A stretch of DNA of 64,000 nucleotides from Bacteroidaceae bacterium (GTDB taxonomy: Bacteria; Bacteroidota; Bacteroidia; Bacteroidales; Bacteroidaceae). Made by a program: the position numbers and the translations under genes. Below, piece after piece: positions 29,057 through 38,489 of this stretch (the first letter of the stretch is position 1; each line of letters begins with the position of its first letter). Under the pieces are notes generated by a model. It made no database searches, was not told the DNA's origin, and saw only the letters and a list, made by a program, of their open reading frames with translations. Where the stretch lies: contig JAGCPB010000110.1 in the NCBI GenBank assembly GCA_017642425.1, positions 1 to 64,000 on the forward strand, given 5' to 3'.

Positions 29057-30220
29057 CTATTTATTAAAGAATAAACGGATGAATTCAACTATCCTTGGAC
29101 ATGCCTTGCCATCACCGTAAGGATTAACGGCCTGGCTCATAGTCATATAGTATTCGGGATCGTCTAAAAGACGGCTTATTTCTGAGACAATATTATCATA
29201 ATCAGTACCCACAAGCTTGACTGTTCCGGCCTGAACCGCCTCGGGGCGTTCGGTCGTATCACGCATCACGACTACCGGCTTACCCAAACCGGGAGCCTCC
29301 TCCTGGATTCCACCGCTGTCTGTCAGGACAACAGTACTCTTCTCCATTATGAGCACGAAATAAAAGTAATCCAGAGGCTCTATAAAGAAAAGGTTCTCAG
29401 GTACGTGTCCGTCAAACGCCTCATGAATGGGTCCGCGTACATTGGGATTCAGATGCATGGGATAGACAAAGTCAACATCAGGATAGTTTCTTGACAGGGT
29501 ATCCAATGCCCTGCAGATATTCCGGAATCCATCTCCAAAATTCTCGCGTCTGTGACCTGTTATAAGCACAAGGCGTCTTGACGGGTCATCTATACGGCTA
29601 AGGTCATAACCCTGCTTACAGATTCCTTTTTCAAGACTAACGCGCAGGCTGTCATCTGATTTGATCCTGTCAACCACATAATACAACGCATCAATCACGG
29701 TATTCCCGGTAACAGTAATATGGCTATCCGGAACATTCTCCTTTATCAGATTGTTGCGGCCAAAATCTGTAGGGGCAAAATCCAGGACTGATATACGTCC
29801 TGTTATCAGGCGGTTCATCTCTTCCGGCCACGGACTGTATATGTTGCCTGTCCTTAAACCCGCCTCGACATGTCCTACGGATATCTGCTCATAGAAAGCC
29901 GCAAGAGCCGCAGCCATGGATGTTGTAGTATCTCCGTGTACAAGCACAAGGTCCGGATGCTCTTTCTTAAGCACCTGTCCAAATCCACAGAGCACCTTTG
30001 ATGTTATATCATATAGGGTCTGACCTTTCTGCATTATGTTCAGGTCATAATCCGGTACTATCTCAAACAGACGGAGTACCTGGTCAAGCATCTCCCTGTG
30101 CTGCCCTGTAACGCATACAATGGTCTGGAACTCTGACGGATGTTTTTCAAGTTCCTTGACAAGCGGAGCCATCTTGATAGCCTCCGGACGCGTTCCGAAC
30201 ACAAGGATTATCTTTTTCAT
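29057..30220 (-). CDS. wecB: UDP-N-acetylglucosamine 2-epimerase (non-hydrolysing)
   Basis: A 387-aa cytoplasmic enzyme interconverting UDP-GlcNAc and UDP-ManNAc. Family landmarks: FGTRPEAIKMAPL at the N-terminus, VCVTGQHREMLDQVL, VHGDTTTSMA, GHVEAGLRTG, TGHRRENFG and the UDP-binding TDSGGIQEEAPGLGKPVVVM followed by DTTERPEA. Length is normal. It lies 6 bp downstream of wecC, giving the two steps from UDP-GlcNAc to UDP-ManNAcA side by side, a precursor for the polysaccharide made by this locus. Confidence 0.95.
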   Translation of the reverse strand: MKKIILVFGTRPEAIKMAPLVKELEKHPSEFQTIVCVTGQHREMLDQVLRLFEIVPDYDLNIMQKGQTLYDITSKVLCGFGQVLKKEHPDLVLVHGDTTTSMAAALAAFYEQISVGHVEAGLRTGNIYSPWPEEMNRLITGRISVLDFAPTDFGRNNLIKENVPDSHITVTGNTVIDALYYVVDRIKSDDSLRVSLEKGICKQGYDLSRIDDPSRRLVLITGHRRENFGDGFRNICRALDTLSRNYPDVDFVYPMHLNPNVRGPIHEAFDGHVPENLFFIEPLDYFYFVLIMEKSTVVLTDSGGIQEEAPGLGKPVVVMRDTTERPEAVQAGTVKLVGTDYDNIVSEISRLLDDPEYYMTMSQAVNPYGDGKACPRIVEFIRLFFNK

Positions 30221-30226
30221 ACCTTG

Positions 30227-31444
30227 TCAGATTGTATAAGGCAACTTGAATGTACCGCAAAAATCAAGCACCGTAACATCCTTGCGATAGTCAAGTGAAG
30301 CAAATTCACGGTGATTCACCAGGAATGCCACGATATCGGCCTTGTCATAGGCAGCTTTATAACCGGTCAATTCAAAACGGGGATGTTGCTTTATGTTAGG
30401 CTCAACGATCATCAGATTCTTCGGCTCCACCACTTCAGATACGCTTGCGGCTATCTCCATAGCGGGGCTCTCCCTAAGGTCATCTATATTGGGCTTGAAT
30501 GCAAGTCCCATCAAGGCCACCATAGGCTTACGGCCGTTCTGCTTTTCAAACCTCATCATCTGTGCAAGTATCTGACCTGTACACCATTCGGCCTTAAAGT
30601 CATTTGTCTTACGGGCCTGTGCTATCAGTTTAGAGTCATCGGGAAAAGCGGCAGTTATGAAATAGGGATCAACGGCAATGCAATGGCCGCCTACTCCACA
30701 TCCCGGCTGAAGTATCTTTACACGCGGATGCTTGTTGGCCAGTTCAATCAGTTTCCAGACATTGATTCCTGCCTTGGCACATACCAATGAAAGTTCATTT
30801 GCAAATGCTATCTGCACGTCACGGGATGCGTTTTCAGTAAGTTTGCACATTTCGGCCGTACGGCAGTCTGTAGAATGAAGAGCTCCCTTTACGAATTTTG
30901 AATAGAATTCCTTTGCCTTCTCGGTCGATTCAGGATTGATACCTCCTATGACACGGTCATTGTTGATCAGTTCATATGCCACGTTGCCAGGAAGAACGCG
31001 CTCCGGGCAGTATGCCATGAATATTTTGCCTTCCAACTCGGGACGGAGTGAGAAAATGATATCACGCATCTTCTCTGTAGTTCCCACAGGCGATGTCGAT
31101 TCAATGACAAAAAGGTCACCTTCCTTTAGAATAGGCACCACGCTTCTTGTGGCGGCCTCTACAAACGAGATGTCGGGCTGATGATTCTCTTTGAATGGAG
31201 TTGGAACAACGATGAAATACGCGTCAGCCACCTGTGGCTGGGAATATGCCTTGAGACTGCCATCGGCCACAACATCCTTAAGCATGGCTTCCATCTCCGG
31301 TTCAACTATATGAAGATGTCCCTCATTAGTGGCTTTCACTATTTCCGGGTTGACATCAATACCGGCAATCCGTATTCCGTGCCTGGCAGCAATAATAGCG
31401 GTAGGAAGACCTATATATCCTAATCCAATGAAACTTGCTCTCAT
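30227..31444 (-). CDS. wecC: UDP-N-acetyl-D-mannosamine dehydrogenase
   Basis: A 405-aa NAD-dependent dehydrogenase oxidising UDP-ManNAc at C6 to UDP-ManNAcA. The start at 31444 (MRASFIGLGYIGLP) puts the Rossmann motif at the very N-terminus as usual; an in-frame Met three codons upstream (31453) is less likely. The catalytic cysteine lies in GCGVGGHCIAVDPYF; the central FKAEW and C-terminal MGLAFKPNIDDLRESPA are typical of UDP-sugar dehydrogenases. It starts downstream of a -7 element at 31485-31492, divergent from the heparinase-like gene, and is first in a wecC-wecB-GT4 unit. Confidence 0.94.
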   Translation of the reverse strand: MRASFIGLGYIGLPTAIIAARHGIRIAGIDVNPEIVKATNEGHLHIVEPEMEAMLKDVVADGSLKAYSQPQVADAYFIVVPTPFKENHQPDISFVEAATRSVVPILKEGDLFVIESTSPVGTTEKMRDIIFSLRPELEGKIFMAYCPERVLPGNVAYELINNDRVIGGINPESTEKAKEFYSKFVKGALHSTDCRTAEMCKLTENASRDVQIAFANELSLVCAKAGINVWKLIELANKHPRVKILQPGCGVGGHCIAVDPYFITAAFPDDSKLIAQARKTNDFKAEWCTGQILAQMMRFEKQNGRKPMVALMGLAFKPNIDDLRESPAMEIAASVSEVVEPKNLMIVEPNIKQHPRFELTGYKAAYDKADIVAFLVNHREFASLDYRKDVTVLDFCGTFKLPYTI

Positions 31445-31484
31445 AAATAACATCTTGCGGGCACCCCGCTTTCCGTTAATTATG

Positions 31485-31492
31485 CAAAGTTA
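31485..31492 (-). promoter_or_regulatory. -7 promoter element for wecC (divergent with 31526-31533)
   Basis: TAACTTTG on the minus strand, 40 bp before wecC. TACTTTTG on the plus strand at 31526-31533 lies 16 bp before the heparinase-like ATG. Both fit TAnnTTTG. Confidence 0.55.
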
Positions 31493-31549
31493 GAATAAAA
31501 ATGGACAATATTAGCATTAATACACTACTTTTGTAGAAAGAACCCCAGT

Positions 31550-33103
31550 ATGAAAGCCAGCACTTTTATATCGACTGTAATACACCTCAGGCCTGAACAG
31601 ATTCTGTTCCGCATAATCAGGCGCTTGCATACTCCAGGGTTCAAAGAGGTTGAATGCCCTGATACCGTTTGCTTTAAGCATCAAACACATCCCATCTCCA
31701 AACCGGAATCACTTAAAGATGGCGTATTTACGTTTCTCAATCTTAGCAGCCTATTCAATGCTTGGGATAATGACTGTCATGGACCGCTTTGGGATTATAA
31801 CCTGAACTATATGGACTGGATTGGACAACCCGGCGTCACGCCCCATGAATGCGCGCTATGGATTGACCGTTTCATAAGTGATTTCAAGGATAACAGCATA
31901 GCCCTTGCACCCTATCCCACTGCATTAAGATGCATAAACTGGATAAAGTTTTTCTGTGATAACCGTAGTTGCGCGACTCCTGATCGCATTAACCATCTTT
32001 ATTCGCAACTGTCACTCCTATCCCGAAAAACAGAAAGGAATATCGGCGGTAACCACCTGCTTGAGGATGCCTTTGCACTGACCATCGGCTCTGCTTTCTT
32101 TGGTGACAGGAAGATGGCCGGCAAGGCAGTCAGAATACTAAAAAGGGAACTTAAAAGGCAGATACTGCCCGATGGCGCACATTACGAGCAATCCCCCATG
32201 TATCACTGCATTCTGCTGGACCGTCTGCTGGACTGCATCAACTACACATCCGGCCGCATAGATGATAACCTATTTCCTGCAGGTTTCAACAGTCTTCTGT
32301 CTGAATATGCAAAAACAATGACAGGACATCTCAAGAGCATAGTATGGCCCGACAGAACTATCCCGTTGCTCAATGATTCCGCGTATGGCATAGCCCCACA
32401 GTATTCTGAACTGCTGGATTACGCAATCCGGCTTGGAGTGGAATCGGACCCCGCACCAATGAATGAGTGCGGATACCGGCGTTTTACCGACGGCCGCATT
32501 GATGTGATAGCCGATATAGGAAACATCACTGCAAAAGACCAGCCCGGACACACACATGCCGATACTTTCAGTTATGAACTGCGCATTGACGGCAAGCCTT
32601 ATATAACAGACACAGGCATCTCCACATACAACAAGAACGACCGGAGGCAATATGAACGCGGAACTCCGGCTCACAATACCGTAACCGTCGATGAAAAGGA
32701 CTCTTCGGGAGTATGGGGCGGTTTCCGTGTTGCCGGCAGGGCCAAGGTGAAAATTGAACAGGACAGTGACCGTCTGATAGTAGCAAGCCATGACGGATAT
32801 GGGCGCAGCGCCATTCACACCCGTTCTTTCAGACTGGAGGACAAAACTTTCTCAATCCAGGATATCTGCAATACCCATAAGGATACTGTCAGCAGGATTC
32901 ATTTTGCTCCTGATGTCAGGATCCTGTCTGCTGACACTTCAACTATTGTTACCGACAATGGCTCCATTCATATTGAAGGAGCAGTCCGGTTGGATATAAA
33001 AGATGTGGAATCATCAGTGGAATACAACGTTTCAAGGAGAGGCAAGGTTGCCGAGATCAGTTTCCGCAACAGACTTGCCTACACCTTACACGTCAATCCA
33101 TGA
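31550..33103 (+). CDS. Heparinase II/III-family protein (putative polysaccharide lyase)
   Basis: 517 aa without an evident signal peptide. The N-terminal alpha/alpha-toroid part includes NWIKFF, ERNIGGNHLLEDAFAL and HYEQSPMYHCILLDRLLD (about residues 165-235). The C-terminal beta-sandwich has GHTHADTFSYELRIDGKP, DTGISTYN and GTPAHNTVTVDEKDSSGVWGGF, the hallmark of the heparinase II/III C-terminal domain with candidate catalytic Tyr and His. Such proteins are common inside polysaccharide clusters that make uronic-acid polymers, where they may trim or edit the chain. That would fit a ManNAcA-containing glycan. It converges on the next gene, the two stops overlapping by 18 bp. Confidence 0.85.
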   Translation: MKASTFISTVIHLRPEQILFRIIRRLHTPGFKEVECPDTVCFKHQTHPISKPESLKDGVFTFLNLSSLFNAWDNDCHGPLWDYNLNYMDWIGQPGVTPHECALWIDRFISDFKDNSIALAPYPTALRCINWIKFFCDNRSCATPDRINHLYSQLSLLSRKTERNIGGNHLLEDAFALTIGSAFFGDRKMAGKAVRILKRELKRQILPDGAHYEQSPMYHCILLDRLLDCINYTSGRIDDNLFPAGFNSLLSEYAKTMTGHLKSIVWPDRTIPLLNDSAYGIAPQYSELLDYAIRLGVESDPAPMNECGYRRFTDGRIDVIADIGNITAKDQPGHTHADTFSYELRIDGKPYITDTGISTYNKNDRRQYERGTPAHNTVTVDEKDSSGVWGGFRVAGRAKVKIEQDSDRLIVASHDGYGRSAIHTRSFRLEDKTFSIQDICNTHKDTVSRIHFAPDVRILSADTSTIVTDNGSIHIEGAVRLDIKDVESSVEYNVSRRGKVAEISFRNRLAYTLHVNP

Positions 33104-35206
33104 TTTGCTCTTGAGGCTCTCAATACATGCAAATGATGCCTTGGTAGTGTTCACTATACTCTCAAACGGGATAAGCGCATCGCCACCGTTTACGGAACGT
33201 TCATTCAGCATAAGGAATTCCGCCTTATGACCCTTGTCCATACGTGCTTTCATACGTCTGAAGTTCCTGTAACCGAATCCCTCAAGTATTCTCCAGTTAT
33301 CAAGAGCCAGCACCTTGTCCTGATAGAAGACTTCTACTTTCTCCTTGGGATAAGACTTGGCGCCGTTTGAGAAATAATTGATCACAGCATTTGAACCGTT
33401 TGCATATTTGAGCAGGATACTCATGTTATCCGTATTCTCCTTAGGATTGCAGCCTAATGCGTTGACACAAACCGATATCACATCGCTACCGGCCAGGAAT
33501 GAGCAGAGGTCTATGAAATGACAGGCCTCTCCTATTATTCTGCCTCCGCCTGTTTCCATGTCATGAACCCACATTTCGGGAGGTATATATCCGGCATTCA
33601 TGGTAGCTACTATATTTTTGGGACCGTCACCAAGCAGTTGCTTCATTTTGACGGCAAATGGAGAAAATCTACGGTTGAAACCGACGGTAAGAGTCGTTCC
33701 GTCCTTGACCTTTCCGTATGTTTCAATTATTCTGTCAAGTTCTTCAGAATTAAGACACAGGGGCTTCTCAACAAATATGCTTTTACCCGCTTCAAGGGCC
33801 TCACACACCATTGATGCATGTACGTTATGACGGGTTGTGCATATTACCATATTTACTTCCGGATCATTCAGTATAGCCTTATAATCAGTTGTTGCGATCT
33901 CGGCTCCCATCTTTCTTGCCGCGGTCTTGGCTTCCAACCCGTTGGTACGTGAAGAGACATACTTTACGCGGGCACCAGCCTTCAACAGTGCAGGAATGAC
34001 CGTAGAATTGGTAAAATTGCCTGCTCCTATGATTCCAATCTTGCCGGCACCTCCTTTAAAGTCATTGGTTTTCAAGGTTACGGACTCATCGGCCTCAGAT
34101 TGGGCTGAATAGCATAATATGGATGCAACCGAACCTTTCTTACGCATATCGCCGTAAATACATTCATAATCCTTAAGGTCATACCTCTCGGTTATCAGCG
34201 ATTTCACCTCTATTGATCCATTTGAGATCAGGTTCAGAATGGTTTCAAAGTTTCTCTTCTCTGTCCATCTCACGTATGGAAGAGGATAATCTATGCCACG
34301 GTTCTCATAATCTTCATCATATCGGCCCGGACCATATGAACATGACACCTGGAATGAGAGTTCCTTCTTGTAGAAGTCATCCCTGCGCATATTGAGTCCT
34401 ACTACTCCTACAAGAACTATACGGCCGCGCTTACGGCTCATCTCGCAGGCCTCGTGGATAATGCTGTCGCTGTCAGAGGATGCAGTTATCAGAACACCAT
34501 CGGCTCCTATTCCGGATGTAAAATCATGAACAAATGAGACAGAATTTGTACCTGACTGCGGATTTATTGCCGTTACTCCCAATCGGGAAGCCATATCAAC
34601 CTTCTGCTGGTCAAAATCAACACCAATCACCTTACAGCCGTTGGCTTTCAGCAATTGGACAGCCAACAGGCCTATCAGGCCAAGTCCTATCACAACGATC
34701 GTCTCACCTAACTGGGCCGAAAGCAACCTTACACCCTCAAGGCCTATGGAACCTATCACCGTAAACGCAGCCTCTTCATCACTGACATTATCAGGAACCT
34801 TTGCAACCAGATTCTTGGGTACGCATACATACTCGGCATGATTACCATTACTTGCCACACGGTCTCCCACGGAGAATTCAGTAACACCCTTTCCAACGGC
34901 AACTACCTTGCCTACATTACAGTATCCCAGCGGAAGCGGCTGATTCAATTTATTGAAAACGGCCTCCAACGTAGGAATCATACCGTCTGTCTTTATCTTG
35001 TCAAGCACCTGTTTCACCCTATCCGGCTGTTGCCTTGCCTTGTCAATAAGGTTTGCCTTTCCGAACTCCACCAGCATTCTCTCGGTTCCCAACGAAACCA
35101 AGGTACGTGTAGTCTGTATGAGCACGTATCCCGCCTTTACCTGTGGAGCAGGCACTTCCTCCAAAATGGTGGCTCCGCTTTTGAGATCCTGTATAATCTG
35201 TTTCAT
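33086..35206 (-). CDS. Two-domain oxidoreductase: zinc-type alcohol dehydrogenase fused to Gfo/Idh/MocA
   Basis: 706 aa. Residues about 1-350 form an MDR/alcohol-dehydrogenase-like domain (GYVLIQTTRTLVSLGTERM; cofactor-binding VIGLGLIGLLAVQLLKANG; GADGVLITAS). Residues about 385-700 form a Gfo/Idh/MocA domain (GIIGAGNFTNSTVIPALLKAGA; the EKPLCLN motif; EACHFIDL). Proteins with this fusion recur beside heparinase II/III genes in surface-polysaccharide clusters, suggesting a sugar oxidation-reduction step. It is the last gene of the long leftward operon (13 bp after the GT4). The substrate is unknown. Confidence 0.88.
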   Translation of the reverse strand: MKQIIQDLKSGATILEEVPAPQVKAGYVLIQTTRTLVSLGTERMLVEFGKANLIDKARQQPDRVKQVLDKIKTDGMIPTLEAVFNKLNQPLPLGYCNVGKVVAVGKGVTEFSVGDRVASNGNHAEYVCVPKNLVAKVPDNVSDEEAAFTVIGSIGLEGVRLLSAQLGETIVVIGLGLIGLLAVQLLKANGCKVIGVDFDQQKVDMASRLGVTAINPQSGTNSVSFVHDFTSGIGADGVLITASSDSDSIIHEACEMSRKRGRIVLVGVVGLNMRRDDFYKKELSFQVSCSYGPGRYDEDYENRGIDYPLPYVRWTEKRNFETILNLISNGSIEVKSLITERYDLKDYECIYGDMRKKGSVASILCYSAQSEADESVTLKTNDFKGGAGKIGIIGAGNFTNSTVIPALLKAGARVKYVSSRTNGLEAKTAARKMGAEIATTDYKAILNDPEVNMVICTTRHNVHASMVCEALEAGKSIFVEKPLCLNSEELDRIIETYGKVKDGTTLTVGFNRRFSPFAVKMKQLLGDGPKNIVATMNAGYIPPEMWVHDMETGGGRIIGEACHFIDLCSFLAGSDVISVCVNALGCNPKENTDNMSILLKYANGSNAVINYFSNGAKSYPKEKVEVFYQDKVLALDNWRILEGFGYRNFRRMKARMDKGHKAEFLMLNERSVNGGDALIPFESIVNTTKASFACIESLKSKSWIDV

Positions 35207-35219
35207 TGTATATTGATTC

Positions 35220-36269
35220 CTAATTTGTTTTTATATCATTATAGATGCTCATTATTCTTTCCGGAACATCTGTTTCAGGACGATAATCATCTATTCTTAC
35301 GCCGGAAACAAGGAGTGAATAACACTTCTCCGAAAGATCTTCAACATCACCCCTTTTATACAGAACGGCTTCAACCGGTCTTGTACAGACATCACTGGCC
35401 ACAACCGGCGTTCCATACTGAAGGGCTTCCTTGACGGATATCCCTTCCATATCCGACATTGTAGCTCTAACAAAGACATCTGTCCGCTCCCAGATTTCAA
35501 AGCCATTGGCATCTGAGCCAACTACTAAAAGGAATCTGTCTTTCAGCCCCAGTATGTTGATTCGTTCCACACATTCATCAAAGTATACACCGTCACCTTT
35601 AGTTGCAAACATAAAGATCAGTCCCACATCCAAACCTTTGCGGTTAACCAGGATATCCATCATTCCGATAATCTGATCAAAACCATAGACATCACCCCAG
35701 GCATTCCTCAAGAGACTGTGAGCATTGGTGGATAATGTGTACTTGTGATTACGGCAGAAATTCTCTATATCAGCCGGCAGACCGCGTTTTTCAGCATCTG
35801 TAGGAGGAATATAGGTAGGCAATACCGTCATTACGGATTCATCAATACCATACTTGCCGCTCAGAAGTTCAACGAACTGGGGATCATTAAAAATGATGGC
35901 ACGTGCGCGTAACAACAAACGGCGTACCATTCTCTCCTTCCATCCTTTAAGCAGCAACAGTTTCCTGTTATGCAGAGTGATGACTATTTCATGACGCCAT
36001 CCGGTAAAATATAATGCTGTCAGAAACCACACATTACACAACTGAAGATGTATTATCAGGCGTTTCCTGAACGGAAGCTTAAAGAACTCCCAAACGTGAG
36101 ACCTTACGTCTTTCACATAGTCGCATACGGAGCGGGAATCGGCAAAGTTTTTCAAGGTGATTGTTTCATCCATACCATGAAGGGCATCTGTCAGCTTCTT
36201 GCAGTAAGCCGATATACCGCCTATAGGAGGCGGATACACTCCCCATATTTCAATTTTGAGTTTATTCAT
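35220..36269 (-). CDS. Glycosyltransferase family 4
   Basis: A 349-aa GT-B enzyme. The N-terminus IEIWGVYPPPIGGISAYCK has the glycine-rich acceptor loop, and the C-terminal part has FATKGDGVYF, the ERTDVFVRATMSDMEGISVKEAL donor-binding glutamate region and GTPVVASDVCTRP. It overlaps the upstream GT2 gene by 8 bp, within the capsule operon. It adds one residue of the repeat unit; donor and linkage are not predictable. Confidence 0.87.
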   Translation of the reverse strand: MNKLKIEIWGVYPPPIGGISAYCKKLTDALHGMDETITLKNFADSRSVCDYVKDVRSHVWEFFKLPFRKRLIIHLQLCNVWFLTALYFTGWRHEIVITLHNRKLLLLKGWKERMVRRLLLRARAIIFNDPQFVELLSGKYGIDESVMTVLPTYIPPTDAEKRGLPADIENFCRNHKYTLSTNAHSLLRNAWGDVYGFDQIIGMMDILVNRKGLDVGLIFMFATKGDGVYFDECVERINILGLKDRFLLVVGSDANGFEIWERTDVFVRATMSDMEGISVKEALQYGTPVVASDVCTRPVEAVLYKRGDVEDLSEKCYSLLVSGVRIDDYRPETDVPERIMSIYNDIKTN

Positions 36270-37194
36270 TGAAATAGTCTCCTTTAATTACCAGACTCTC
36301 AAATACGCTTCGGTCAACGGAATCCATTGAACGCATATCGGACAGTAACCTATGGTACTTGCCCATAGCCTCCGTACCGAATGCTTTCTTGAGGGAGCGC
36401 ATTGTAAGAGGAAAAGATACCATGCGCCAGATAAGGGAGAACAGGATGCCGCTGTTTAACCTGATATCAATATAGCGGTTAAGAAGATGCAGATAAACCT
36501 TTCCTGATTTATCCATACGGTTACCGGCAGAACCCACCTTATGATAAATGACCGAATCCGTTACACACGCCATCTCCAATCCGCGCCTCTTCATTCTCAT
36601 GGAGAAATCAAAATCCTCCTCACCAAAGAAAAACCTCTCCGTAAGAACCGATCCGTCCTGTTCCAGAACAACAGGCTTGAAATACAACGCACAACCAGTC
36701 ACGAATGATATTTTCAGATATTCCTTACCATCAACGCCTTTATCATCGCAACCGGCAAACTTATATTTTCTGAATCCGCACCTGAGTATTCCTCCACAAT
36801 TCCATATGCGGTTCTTATCGTAATAATAGTTTATTCTTGGAGTAAGAATGTTGAATTCCTTGTGTTTCAAGGCAAACTGATTCAGTTTCTCAAGAAAATC
36901 AGGCGTAACCTCAGTGTCATTGTTAAGAAGCAGATAACTGTCGGGATTAAACCGGGATGCAAATTTGACAGCCTTGTTGTTTCCACCTGCAAAACCATAG
37001 TTCCTTTCCATCTCCAGCACTTTGACATCCAGAGAGGAACCGGCAATGTAGCTATTAATACGCTCTAGCGAATCGTCCTGCGAACCGTTATCGGCAATCA
37101 CGACAAAAAAATCACCCCTTGCCTCTGACAACGACTCAAGGCATGCAAGAGTATCTTCTGCTCCGTTCCAGTTAAGTAAAATAACCGCAGTCAT
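36262..37194 (-). CDS. Glycosyltransferase family 2
   Basis: 310 aa from the start at 37194 (MTAVILLNWNGAEDT), chosen because its ATG overlaps the flippase stop as ATGA; the ORF extends 12 codons further upstream. GT-A fold motifs: VVIADNGSQDDS, NYGFAGGNNKA, YLLLNNDTEVTPDFL (DxD-type) and FFGEEDFDFSMRM. It resembles rhamnosyl- and related transferases acting on lipid-linked intermediates. It has no membrane segments apart from a weak hydrophobic stretch near residue 260. Confidence 0.87.
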   Translation of the reverse strand: MTAVILLNWNGAEDTLACLESLSEARGDFFVVIADNGSQDDSLERINSYIAGSSLDVKVLEMERNYGFAGGNNKAVKFASRFNPDSYLLLNNDTEVTPDFLEKLNQFALKHKEFNILTPRINYYYDKNRIWNCGGILRCGFRKYKFAGCDDKGVDGKEYLKISFVTGCALYFKPVVLEQDGSVLTERFFFGEEDFDFSMRMKRRGLEMACVTDSVIYHKVGSAGNRMDKSGKVYLHLLNRYIDIRLNSGILFSLIWRMVSFPLTMRSLKKAFGTEAMGKYHRLLSDMRSMDSVDRSVFESLVIKGDYFNE

Positions 37195-38489
37195 GATTCC
37201 CTTCTGATTCTGAGTATTGAGGCAAGGCACAACAATGTCAGCAAAAATTCTGATAGAGACATTGATGTAGCCGCCGCATATGCTCCGTATCTTTCAGCAA
37301 AGATAAGGATAAAGACAACACTGAACACTCCGGTTATGATTACCGAACGGAAAAACAGGCTGGAACGGTTCATGTTAACCAGTCCCACAAGACCTATCAT
37401 ATAGTTTATTTCACCAAACAGTATCACAAGAGTCATGATACGGATCAGCGGTATACATTCTCTGAATTCAACACCGCACAATATATCCGATATCCACGGA
37501 GCTGCCAGGAAAACAATTACTGACACAAACAGAACCATGACAGCAAACGGCAAGGTTATTTTCTTGAGCAATGATATGTTCTGTGAATCAGATGCCCCCT
37601 TGAAACGCAGGCTCAGATTCGGGAACAATGCCTGGGCAAGCGGAGATATAAGAGACTGGAAACCCTTGATGACTTTCTCGGCCGCCGAATACAGGCCCAC
37701 CACTTCATTAGGAACCAGTTGCTTTAGTATAATGATATTGGCGTTCCTGTACAGGTACATTCCGAATGTTGACCCGAACACCGCGCTTCCATCCTTAAGT
37801 TGGAAAAGTATATCCTTTACAGGAGCTATGCGCAGACGCATGCCGAACTGCCTTGAGGCCAGATACAGGCTCAACAGACCTGCAAGAATATACCCTACCG
37901 AATTAAGGAGTATAAGTAGAACATAATCGTCAGAATCCTTTATGACAATAAAAACCAGGATTGTAAACAATATCTTGGATGAAGCGTTTACTATTGTCAG
38001 ATATTTCATCTTCTCCATACCCTGAAACAGCCAGATGGGAGTAAATATGTCACCTGCCACCATGCCCAAACCAAGCAGAAACATCAGTGATGCATATTCA
38101 TCCTTGAAAACCAGACTTGAAAAAATGAGCAGGAGTACCGACAATACGATTGCAATCAACACCTTTGCACCTATCACAGAATTGTATATGGAGTTAACCT
38201 TCTCCCTTTCATCACGACACTGTGAAATCTGTCTGGTGGCCGAAAAGTTGAAACCATATGTTGATAAGATAATGACATACTGCACTATCATATATACATA
38301 GCTGTAGATGCCGTAGTTGGCCTTGCCTACAGTACGCAGGATATACGGAAGCGTAATAAGAGGCAACAGGTTATTAAGACCATTAAGCACGGACAGATAC
38401 AGGAAATTCCCTGTAACCTTCCTGACCTGGCCGGAACTGTCTTCTTTCAGTCTGGCGTATATATCCCTGAAACGCTCCATCAGTTGCAT
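37191..38489 (-). CDS. Wzx-type lipid-linked oligosaccharide flippase
   Basis: A 432-aa polytopic membrane protein of the MOP superfamily with about 12-14 hydrophobic segments. Early family phrase: NFLYLSVLNGLNNLLPLITLPYILRTVGKANYGIYSY. It would turn the undecaprenyl-linked repeat unit to the periplasmic face for polymerisation. Its start overlaps the wzy-like gene by 10 bp and its stop overlaps the GT2 start by 4 bp. Confidence 0.9.
   Translation of the reverse strand: MQLMERFRDIYARLKEDSSGQVRKVTGNFLYLSVLNGLNNLLPLITLPYILRTVGKANYGIYSYVYMIVQYVIILSTYGFNFSATRQISQCRDEREKVNSIYNSVIGAKVLIAIVLSVLLLIFSSLVFKDEYASLMFLLGLGMVAGDIFTPIWLFQGMEKMKYLTIVNASSKILFTILVFIVIKDSDDYVLLILLNSVGYILAGLLSLYLASRQFGMRLRIAPVKDILFQLKDGSAVFGSTFGMYLYRNANIIILKQLVPNEVVGLYSAAEKVIKGFQSLISPLAQALFPNLSLRFKGASDSQNISLLKKITLPFAVMVLFVSVIVFLAAPWISDILCGVEFRECIPLIRIMTLVILFGEINYMIGLVGLVNMNRSSLFFRSVIITGVFSVVFILIFAERYGAYAAATSMSLSEFLLTLLCLASILRIRRES

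Noticed and set aside
37195-37230. Upstream start of the GT2 gene (12 extra codons)
   Set aside because: The ATGA overlap with the flippase stop and the usual GT2 N-terminus favour 37194.
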